Shown piece after piece: positions 25,101-64,000 of a DNA stretch of 64,000 nucleotides; the first letter of the stretch is position 1, and each line of letters starts with the position of its first letter. The stretch spans positions 105,516 through 169,515 of the forward strand of contig NMRA01000202.1 in assembly GCA_002633005.1 (NCBI GenBank), written 5' to 3'. The DNA comes from Phoronis australis (taxonomy: Eukaryota; Phoronida; Phoronidae). The translations under genes and the position numbers were made by a program. The notes beneath the pieces were generated by a model, which was not told where the DNA came from, searched no databases, and saw nothing but the letters and a program-made list of their open reading frames with translations.

Positions 25101-28100
25101 CCTGGTGTCAACCAGTAACAAACTGGCATGCAGTTCTTTGTAAACCCATAAACCATCCAGTTTCACTAAAGGAATAATTTGAAACCAATTTCACCAAGGT
25201 AAGTGGTCTAAATCAAAAAATGTTTTTGTGATGGGAGGTTTACTGACACTTTAGATCGCAGTGCTCGACTGAAAGCTCTTCCCCTGATTTTTTGTCATGA
25301 ATTTAAATGCACTGGGCAGGTAATTACAGTAGCATAAAAGGACTTTCGTCCTTTTCACCACCTGGTGATTATCGAGTGACCCATTTCTTTTTTCAGAGGC
25401 AGTACAGTTCTGGAGGGGTATTTTAGACGTGGGTCTGTTGGACGAGTTCTTCCGTGATGCCAAAACAGCTCTAGATCTTTTAAAAAGTGAAATTATCAAG
25501 AAAAAAGTGCGAGTCCAAGGTATGTGCAGTATGTGGTAATGCTACCCTTATTTTGCACAAAAATAATTGCCAATATTAAAATTGCTTCCATTTTCTTAAA
25601 GTGGATTGCGTTGCTGCAACTACGTATTGGGAGTTTTACAAATACTGTTCTAAGTCATCAGCACAGTGCAAACGATGCCAATAATATATTGAAATCTTTG
25701 TTTTAATTTGTGGGAAAATTATTACAAAATAAAATTTCACCTTTCCACCACATCGATTGTGTGCTAGATAGGCAAAGAATTACCTAACTGTGTCTCCAAC
25801 TGGCAACAGTCGAAACCAGAGGTGATAATCAAACGCGTACCACTAGCCGTAGAATATTTACTACCTGTGGGAACCCTCACCATGGAGTGAACCATTTCTG
25901 TTTAATCTCGGCAACCCTCTAGATGTAAAACACTAGTTACGCTGCCGCCCTTGGTAGAAATTTATACGTGCTGCTCTGCCTGTCTCCAACTTTACTGCAA
26001 CGGGGAAGTACTTGATTTTATTTTTGTGGGGTTACTGATGCAACTGAATACCCGCCCATTAAGAGAGTGGACTCAAAATTGAGCGATCCATTTTCTAAGA
26101 GGTTCCATTTGAAAGGTTCCCTTTTGTTGGGTTTTGTTCTTTTTGTAGGGGTTAGTAATTCGATCATCCTAAATCTTTCATAGGGATTCTTGGACAGCTG
26201 AATTTACAATCCGCCGTTAGCCTATAACGGTACAAGGCGCCATATTGCCAAAAACGAGAACATCATTTGCAGAATTATGCGACATGGAAACCGTTCTGTA
26301 GATTTGTACAGTTGGAAAAGGGAACTTTTTGAATGTAGAGATTCAAACACCCGAAGTTAAATAAATCCTTTTGTAGGGAATTCGGTAGAAAACGCACCCT
26401 TGGTAGGGAATTTTGTCAGAAAATGCATCCTTTCTGAGGGGAACTGGTCATCAAAAGAGTTAATCTTCTGAGTGGCACGTCCCTCATCACCTGTTCTATG
26501 GTAGTACCCATCGTTTGAAGGTGTGTGCATCAAATATATAAATAGAGAAAACTGTCATGTCTTCAACCAATTCCTCAGTCTCCAGATGACAAATAAAAGT
26601 AGCAGCACTGACCAATCAGACGGAGGAGAATAGTTGTATACATATGGCAAGCTGACTTTCTCCATAGACATTTTTCTGTATAAGACAAATGCTAACGTCG
26701 ATGGAGCTCAGTGAAGTGTTTCTAAAAAGCGATCGACTCACACACTTGTGAAATCCTGCAGCCAGCTAGTGTTCTTTCTAGCAGTTTTCTCTTCATGCTT
26801 TCTTACACCACATGTGCTGCAATTATTAATGTTTTCTTTATAGATGCCACACGAATCTCTAGAATAGTACACGAACTCGGTATAACGTCCAAGTTAAAGA
26901 CGAGACTATCGCTTCACAAGCAGGAGGCGGAGCAACAGAATGAGAGGCTACAGTGGGAAATAGAAGGTACGTAGACAGACAAGTCTTGGGGGGAGTACGT
27001 TTCATGAAAGGTGACGAACGACTCAAATCAGAAATTTAGTTTTGCGCTCCACACAAATATTTCTGAAAAATAATTAAGCGTCACTTGACCAAAAATACAA
27101 AGTTTTTGAAAATGTGCATATCTGCAAGTTAGTGAGATAATTTCTGTAAATGATTTTAGAATGTCATGCGCTCGTTATTACTTGACAGCAGAGCAATAGT
27201 CTGATAGAACATGAATGCATTTTGAGAACCACTTGATGCCCACTATTCATTGGACTGGACAACTGGTTCTCAAAATGCAGGCACGTTATATCAGATTATG
27301 GCTGGCAACTGTATAGTGGGAACTTAACTTAAGATCCTATTTCTTTTTTTAAGTCTTAAATCTCTTTTCATCAAACAGACCCCTGGGGAGTTACTGTAGT
27401 TTACAAAATAAACTGGACAATGTCAAAATTCAACAAAGGTTTGGTGCACAAAACTGGGACTGAACATCCATCTCTTTTTTACTAAAATTCATTTCAATAC
27501 TGGCTAAATCTCTATGAATTCTCAACAGGTATAGCTTCTTGTGCATAGCTGAAGTCGTGACAACTTGGTGTGCAAGTCAATTCATCATTAAGAAATTAGG
27601 GACTAGATGAAATGAGGTCACATTAACCTCGGACAGAAGTTCAATGAAAAATGATACGATTTTATTGTGACAATGGTAAAACTGCCAAATAATTCTGATT
27701 AGAACTTTATCCAAATCTGGCAGAGTTCTGTCAAAAACTTTCTCGTTTTACTGTGCACCACCGATTGTTGTTCTTAAGAGTATTCTAATGGAGGTGGTTG
27801 AAGTGTTTCTTGAAGGGGCGACAGCGAGAATTCAGTGCCAGATGTGAAGAGGATCTTCGAAAGCCTACAGTGAGAAATGAATGTTTCACAATGGGAATTG
27901 GGGTGTTGTAGGAAAATTACCGTCTTTGTTTCACATGCTGAATATTGGTTGCCACATAGTTAAATGGTGGTGATCAAATTATACATTGTTAGTAGAGTTG
28001 GTGCTTGTTTCAATATATAAATGTAAGGTCATACTTGAAAGTAAACATGAGGTAAGGTATGATTATTGACCTTTGATGTGGCAGGCCGCTGGTCTGTACA

Positions 28101-28628
28101 CTGTATGTATTGAGCTAAATAAATTGAAATCCTGTCAGACATGGCCATCAGATGAGTCTTTAATGGTGGGGATACATTTTTCTGGATCACACAAAGTTGT
28201 TTGTATGTTCTTTTTTATTTTATTTTATTTGGCTCACGAGAGCACAGAAAATACAATAAAAATACAATAAAAATGCAAGACAATTGAAAAATAAGCAAAA
28301 GTATAAGTGGGAAATATGATTAGCACAAAGACTTATTTCCATTGTGGTCCGAAAAAATAGATCAAAACACAAGCATGTCAAAACAGGAACAAAAAAGGAA
28401 ACTTAAAAAGACTTGTATTGAAAATTAATTCAAACAAGAGTCATATCATTGATATGTTGTTGGTGTTTTGCAGAACTTAAGCGGAAAATGGCAGAAACTG
28501 AGCAACGGCAACTCCATCTCAAGAGGAAATCGGACGCGTTCAATCACTTACTGGGAATGTCCAACAGCAAAAAACAGGCAATAGTTATCCAAACGGAAAA
28601 TGACACTCAAGACTCTGAACAGGAGTAG
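16175..28628 (+). CDS. GMEB: GMEB-type SAND-domain transcription factor, complete
   Basis: Nuclear DNA-binding protein of the glucocorticoid modulatory element-binding family. Exons: 16175-16186, 16998-17206, 20586-21196, 25397-25519, 26844-26966, 28474-28628. Phases agree at every junction (0, 2, 1, 1, 1) and the sum is 411 codons including TAG. The SAND domain spans about residues 5-95 over exons 2-3: VTCGHLTGKL, CPGIHMEC, the KDWK core DNA-contact motif in LKDWKNAVRVNG, then MECGQLDFYCHKEQCSGRC, a Cys/His cluster like the zinc site of GMEB SAND domains. A 180-residue Ser/Thr/Asn-rich linker follows. Exons 4-5 (VQFWRGILDVGLLDEFF and the next 40 residues) match the conserved GMEB middle region, and exon 6 is a charged, probably coiled-coil tail. 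At 410 aa it is shorter than vertebrate GMEB1/2. The four-codon first exon (MESE) is inferred from a perfect GAG|GTAAGA donor and matching phase, and is the least certain part. GMEB fits better than DEAF1 because of CPGI and the tail. Confidence 0.88.
17207..25396. other. GMEB introns 2 and 3 (3.38 and 4.20 kb, either side of exon 20586-21196)
   Basis: AT-rich non-coding DNA. I find no family-related exon and no structured element, apart from a fragment near 21585 resembling the start of the R3 repeat (CAGGACCTTATTGACAAGTC) and a CTCF-like TCAGTAGATGGCAG at about 24259-24272 (13 of 14 positions). Confidence 0.5.
27200..27295. mobile_element. Hairpin repeat of about 96 bp in GMEB intron 5
   Basis: TGCATTTTGAGAACCA and the inverted TGGTTCTCAAAATGCA pair over 16 bp, and the outer TCTGATA and TATCAGA also match, so the block folds into a stem of about 32 bp around a 30-base loop. 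Likely a small MITE. Confidence 0.5.
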
Positions 28629-31440
28629 GTGCTCAATGCTCTGCTCCGATAATATTGAAACCAAAAAAAAACATCTTCCCATAGCTCTATTACATTGCAT
28701 TTTCATCTATTCTGTTCATCTCTTTGTTCATTTGTTGACACGAGTGTTTAACAGAGCAATCATTAATTTCGTTATCAGTAATTTATGTACTTGTGTGTAA
28801 ATACTGTAAATATAAGTTATTATGAACTCTCTACCGCTGGCAGCTTTTGTTTGGTCCATGTACTTGCTCTGATTGCTTGCATCTGATATGACGAGGGAAT
28901 CACAACCCCCCCCCCCATTTATCATGAAGTTTCTCGTCGTGTAAATTAGCAACTGTGGGGTGGCATAAACCCTCGCCCCCTCCTTCAAGTTTTGCCTCTG
29001 GATATGGCTGACATAATTTCTCCTTTGTGAAAGTGGTTTTAGCAAGTGGAAAAGTAACAGGAGTTGTAAAATTGTTGTGAGATGCCGTGGAATTGACCTA
29101 TCGCCAGGATTTTGAGTGACATCTTAACTGACCAATCAGAACACGTTTCCAGGTAAAAGTTATTGTTTGTTTGTCGAAATTGTGTAAGGGGCAGAGCTTA
29201 CGATAGGTCAATTTAGAGAACGTCTGTGATGACTCATCAGCAAGAAGTATCACATAAAAGAGATCTGATGCAGCAGCACCTCACAAAAATGTTTTTTAAA
29301 GAATGTAAAAATTGTGTTACTATTGCGGTGGTCGATGTGAAGCTTTGAGCAGTCAATGTCGCAAATTATGTAAAACTCCAAAATATGGGTTAGTAACTTA
29401 ATATTCTGTGCAAATCATAAGTGTGCGAAGCACTCCAGTGTTCACAAAAATGCATCACCCAGTGTTCAGACATATGAAGATTATTCATTAACATTTACCC
29501 GATGTCGGAAATTCTATAATTCATACCTTCACAGTTACTGTAAGTCTAAATAAGATGCTATTTGTCTGGAATGACATTTCACTTCAGAAAAGAAATTACG
29601 ACTCTAAAAACATCAAGAACCAAATTGAATGCCCTGGGATCAAATCCCATGCCCACACCTGTGCAAGCACAGCCCCAGGGTAGTATAAATGATGTCTACA
29701 GAAGTTCCGCCTTAAGAGCCTCACCAAACTTCCATTTGGAATAAATTTAGTCTTCTCCCAGCCCCATAGTTGGTTTGTGCGGTGCCATTATTGTGTTACA
29801 ACCATGCAATCAGAGTCCAGGGCCCTCAAGTGGTAAACACCCTTGAAAGGTTAGTAATAAGTTTCTTTGTATGCTTGCTACAGGTCGCATTTCTCATCCG
29901 AATCGCATGAAATGTACACACAACAGGTATCTCTTTATTTGGGTTAGTAATTGACCTGGCTCTGGCATGAAGACAACAGGGACTTTATCGTGTTACCCCA
30001 TTATGAACCACACACGACCAAAGTAATCTGACAAAATGCCATGTCCTAACCCTTGGTGATGGGTTACTCTGAAACTTAGGTGTCAAGATGGACAATTCCA
30101 GGTCATTGTGTCTGATTATTTATGTAGTGAAATGTCGCTAAAACAAAAGAATAGCGTTGCAGTTAAAGACTTTGTTTATGTTTCTAAACAAACTGTGCAC
30201 ACAAAAACAAATTATTAACAATTTGATACAGTCACGTTGCTTAGTTTACCATGGAGAGTCACTTGGAGAACCTCAGTATTGTTAATAAGGTGACTAGAGT
30301 TTAGATACTCACATCATTCAAGAGGTATTGTCTAGCTTGTTACAGTTTATCTCAAGCACCACTGCTGCAATAGTTTGATTTGTTGAAGACAAGTTTGCAG
30401 GTGTTACTACCTTCATACAACTGTCTATAAACCTTTTCTACATACAGTTCTAGACAAAAGGAATAAATGTAGATACAAAATGTACTCATGCAATAGGTGA
30501 CTCAACATTCACTAGGTGGCGCTGATGAATAGACTCTTGGTTCCTGAAGGTGGCTGGTATACAAGAATGGCAAGATCCTGTGATGGCGGCATGAATCTCT
30601 GTAGAGTCCACTGAGGACTTTTTTATCGTTTGCGTTGAAATTCCTTATTTTGTTCTTGTTACTTAATAATTGAGCTTAACTTTACAACAACCTTCCTAAT
30701 CAATTTCCTCACTCCCTGCACAGTGTATTAACAGTGCCAATTGAATAGATCGAAACCAGACAGCAATTCATCACCATGTGTCTGCTGGCCGTACAGCGTG
30801 ACTACTTGAATGCATGCATTGTTACACGCAGGACCACCGTTTCACAAGTACCACCAAGTGGTCGAGTCACACATTAACTCTAGAATTTTGAAAAGACACC
30901 AACAGAAAACAGGCTTAATATGAACACTGCTGCGGCAAAAGCACGCATGTAACCAAGTGAGTCCCCACAGAATTCTGCAACTTTCCAATGAAGACTTATA
31001 CGAGCCCTGCATAGTCACACACCCGAACACCTAAAATCTCTGAGGTAAAAACACTGTATAACAAACACTTTGCCTTTGAACACACAAGACTGCATTACAC
31101 AACGGCATGGCACAAGAAAACCTTAACTGAACACAGATTGGTAGATTTACCAATAAAAGTGAGGATTCCAAAACCAAAGATTCTGATTTGCCACTTTGTG
31201 GAAACTTAAACGGAGAAATTGCATTTAGGTTTAATAGGAGATTCAAAAAACAAGATCTTCAATTCAAATTTTAAGGCTCTTGGAATTTGTCTTGACATGT
31301 ATTTCAGGCCACGTTTCGCTGCAACCCTAACACAAAAACCTCTGCACTCTGTTCAGTACCTCACTATCAAGGAACTATTATCAAACGAGTTTGTTAAAGA
31401 AATAAATAGTGAACTGTAAGAAGACCTAAGCTGCATAGCT
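28629..31440. other. Convergent intergenic region between GMEB and IDH2
   Basis: This 2.8-kb stretch holds the 3' UTRs of both genes and no recognisable coding sequence. A C-run lies at 28907-28917. AATAAA on the plus strand occurs only far from the GMEB stop (29741 and 30459), so I do not call a GMEB poly(A) site. A strong CTCF-like motif, TCACTAGGTGGCGC, is at 30509-30522. Confidence 0.6.
30509..30522 (+). promoter_or_regulatory. CTCF-like motif
   Basis: Matches CCASYAGRKGGCRS at 13 of 14 positions, with T in place of the first C. It lies between two convergent genes, a usual place for an insulator. Binding is a prediction from the motif only. Confidence 0.35.
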
Positions 31441-45320
<13,880 letters not shown>

Positions 45321-45660
45321 TTTGGGAAGCCAACAGATGAAAGAACGTGCGCTTGGGACTAAGTTACTTAGCAATAGGGGGTGTCCAAGCGATTATTTTC
45401 ATTATTCGTTCAGAAAATGGTATTAAGTCCAGTAATCAAGGAAATAGTTAAACAGCATTACAAATGACAAGAAAAACATGAATAGAAGATAGAAAAATAG
45501 ATGATAAAATAGACATTACAAAATATTTTTGAATTTCACCCCTTCTAAAATAATAAGTTAACTGAGTGCGGTTTACCACGTGACCAAAAAACTAAAATTT
45601 CATTGGCTCAGACTGTTTCCACTCTGAGAAAGTAGCGGGTCGACTTGCCGTTGCAGAAGT
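45321..45660. promoter_or_regulatory. Candidate bidirectional promoter between IDH2 and NNT
   Basis: This 340-bp stretch separates the IDH2 start codon (minus strand) from the proposed NNT leader exon (plus strand). It contains an E-box CACGTG at 45577-45582 (in the context ACCACGTGACC), an inverted CCAAT box at 45602-45606, and a YY1-like AAAATGGCG that overlaps the IDH2 start codon at 45315-45324. No TATA box is obvious. The motifs are seen; promoter function is inferred from the divergent gene starts. Confidence 0.55.
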
Positions 45661-45686
45661 TGTGGTTATGCACGCACATTTTTAAG
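45601..45686 (+). other. Putative NNT 5' leader exon end (non-coding)
   Basis: The NNT coding exon is preceded by a clear acceptor (TTTCCAG, exon from 47105), so 22 nt of leader lie at 47105-47126 and an upstream leader exon is required. The best donor near the IDH2 side is AAG|GTATGT at 45686/45687, just downstream of an inverted CCAAT box (ATTGG, 45602-45606). The transcription start is not known; the left limit given here is a guess. This leader contains a tiny upstream ORF (45668-45685) that closes one base before the donor. Confidence 0.4.
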
Positions 45687-47104
45687 GTATGTTGATTGAT
45701 TAGTGTTTGCAAGGATATTGTTTTCTGCACATCAAACCATTCCTAAGCTACTGGGTGACTTTCTATTTAAGAAAATCGAAAAAACAATATGTTACACGAC
45801 AAATCCAAGGTAACTCCAAAGAGGTAGCCAGCTACTGTACCCGATTTTTCGGACATGATCCAGCCTAATCGCCGAAAATGTAGTGACTTACTGGACAATT
45901 CGTTGTTATCCAAGTATGACTTGTGTTAGTGGGCACACTGACATCTAATAGATATTTTCACCTATTGCTCTGTGTGTGCATAGTTTTCGAATCAAAAGCG
46001 AGTAAACATGTTGACACGTGTGACCTTGGAGACACCTGGTGTTCATTTTAAGTAGACTGTATTATGTAAACTTTATTTTTGACTGGTAACTTGGGATACC
46101 CGCCCATTTAGAGTTTGGGTTTGGGAAAAATGAATGCATTTGTATGTAGCTGCCATGAAAATGTCTTACTTTTGTTAACAGCAGGCACTCTGCACGTTGA
46201 TATTTGGGTCAAATTTCGTCTTCACTCCCCTCGGAAAAACAGTTAAAAATCACACGCAATTCGCGGGCCCTCTCCAGAACCAAGAATTTCCTCGGATGAT
46301 AAAAAATTCCGCTTGAGGTTAGAATTACTTCAACTCACGCAGAATGTTGGCATCAGAAGGTTTAAAGTAACATAAAAATCTTGCTTTATGTCAAAAAGAG
46401 GTTTTTAATTCATGCTATTTCCTATCGATATTGGTCTCAAATTGCTCCTTAGTGAAGAGAAGTTAGATTTCTGGGTCGGTTAAGACTGCAGCTCAGTATG
46501 TGGTCTTGAACAAGAGAAAACTTATGTTGGATTGTCATCGTGTCACTTTAGAATGGCACCTTAACAGACTGTTAGCAGCTATTGCACTGGTAGTTAACCT
46601 TGTTGCATGTAGTAGTCTAGAATTTTTGTCGAGGCTTATTAAACACCAGTCAAAGTAGTTATCGGATGAAATGTAGCAATTGCTATAAATTTTATGTCAG
46701 CTCGACCACTAGAATTTTGCATCATAGTCTGGCTGAAGATTAGTAGGACATCAACTGTGTCCTATGTACTCATTCCATAAACAATAGCCACAATATAAAG
46801 TTCCCTGTGGTCAAGATTCTTGATCATGGCAGTAACTGTGTCAAACTATTAATCTATGAGGCTATTCACATACAGACCCTCCATGCACTCGATAGGAGTG
46901 TTGGAGCATACAGGGTAAGCTGTAGTTGTGGTCGAGTTATTGTATGTGTCATGCACCATGATGTGAAGTGAGCATTCTGTTGAGATATTTTGTTCTATTC
47001 TGTCTATTGTACCTGAAGATGATGTTTGCCTAATGAAATGTCGTTTGATGCTGCCACTCGTGTGTTACTTTTGTTTTTCATTTGTGGCATGTTTTTGTTT
47101 CCAG

Positions 47105-47126
47105 TGCATAACTCGAAGCGGGCATC
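47105..47126 (+). other. NNT: NNT 5' UTR part of first coding exon
   Basis: Sequence between the TTTCCAG acceptor and the ATG at 47127. The start codon has A at -3, and the reading frame immediately gives an Arg-containing, Ala/Leu-rich presequence (MFRLQRASALIDALG), supporting this start. Confidence 0.6.
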
Positions 47127-63485
<16,359 letters not shown>

Positions 63486-64000
63486 TGACCGTCTCTAAGT
63501 AGATTGATGCTGTGAATATTTATTAAACTGGAGAGAAGTCGTCAATTTAGTTGTCATCGTTCAATGAAAACACTGTTTAAATTTGTCAGCTGCTGGATTT
63601 CCTTTTGTGTTTGGCTTTTTATGTTACACACCTACCGTGAAAGGTTATGTAGGACCCTAGAAAAATGTCACGTTTGGATAAAATCGGAACATCATACTTC
63701 AAAAGTGGCTGATTGGGTTCAGACGAAACTTTCTCATGCTACGCTTTATACATTGCTCTTCAAAATGTTGTTAGAAATTGTTTTTTAAATGTTCTATGTT
63801 TGTACGTAGGGCCATCAGAAATAGGACTTTGGAGGATTTTCATGAAAAAAAATTAAAAGTTGCATGAAAGAAAAACAAAATGATTGTGTAGAAAGTTGTT
63901 ACAGTGTTTTTAGATTTCATCTTGAACTTTATATCAAAACTAAATTTGGCTATGTTATTTATAGCATTGTTTTGCTGTCAAGTGCATGTACCTTTCTTTA
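63486..64000. other. NNT 3' flank
   Basis: 3' UTR and flanking DNA. Apart from the ATTAAA hexamer and the R3 fragment near 63642-63795, nothing is recognisable. Confidence 0.5.
63522..63527 (+). terminator. Possible NNT polyadenylation signal
   Basis: ATTAAA, the second most common animal poly(A) hexamer, starts 37 bp after the NNT stop codon, and no AATAAA follows before the window ends. No cleavage site can be confirmed. Confidence 0.3.

Noticed and set aside
45321-45374. IDH2 start upstream of 45320
   Set aside because: The frame is open to 45374 but no ATG occurs in it; the first ATG is 45320 with a strong context.

Overview
The window is nuclear DNA of an invertebrate animal. It is AT-rich, its genes are split by GT-AG introns into short exons, introns are large and full of small DNA transposons, and all four genes have metazoan architectures. 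I cannot name the species or phylum. ORF length is a poor guide here: most open frames are chance, and the genes were rebuilt exon by exon from splice sites, phase and protein family.

Layout. (1) 1-15652, minus: a TspanC8-type tetraspanin. Five coding exons (193 residues) are visible and the last exons lie beyond the left edge. Its 9.5 kb first intron carries three long foldback elements. (2) 16175-28628, plus: a complete GMEB-type SAND-domain nuclear factor, six coding exons, 410 aa. It is head-to-head with the tetraspanin, 522 bp between start codons. (3) 28629-31440: convergent intergenic DNA. (4) 31441-45320, minus: NADP-dependent isocitrate dehydrogenase with a mitochondrial presequence (IDH2), 11 coding exons, 442 aa once duplicated assembly blocks are counted once. 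(5) 45321-47126: the short IDH2/NNT promoter region, then the NNT leader intron. (6) 47127-63485, plus: proton-translocating NAD(P) transhydrogenase (NNT), 16 coding exons, about 1071 aa, with the 5' end of one exon lost in a 50-N gap.

How the genes may work together: IDH2 and NNT are two main sources of matrix NADPH, and with NAD-linked isocitrate dehydrogenase they form a known substrate cycle. Here they are divergent neighbours with 364 bp from the IDH2 start codon to the proposed NNT leader donor, so a shared promoter is plausible. This is the most interesting biological arrangement in the window.

Assembly: single N bases at 14455, 31807, 32800 and 39212 look like contig joins. At 39212 and 32800 two allele-like versions of the same IDH2 segment stand in tandem. 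They differ by synonymous changes, small indels and a 506-bp hAT-like element present in one copy only, with the empty site in the other. Other structure: two arrays of roughly 146-bp units carrying CTCF-like motifs (about 290-1040, and reversed at about 59950-60700), MULE-like foldbacks with 8-9 bp target duplications, Harbinger-like and hAT-like MITEs, two tRNA-derived SINEs, a Penelope-like remnant and a 17-bp minisatellite.
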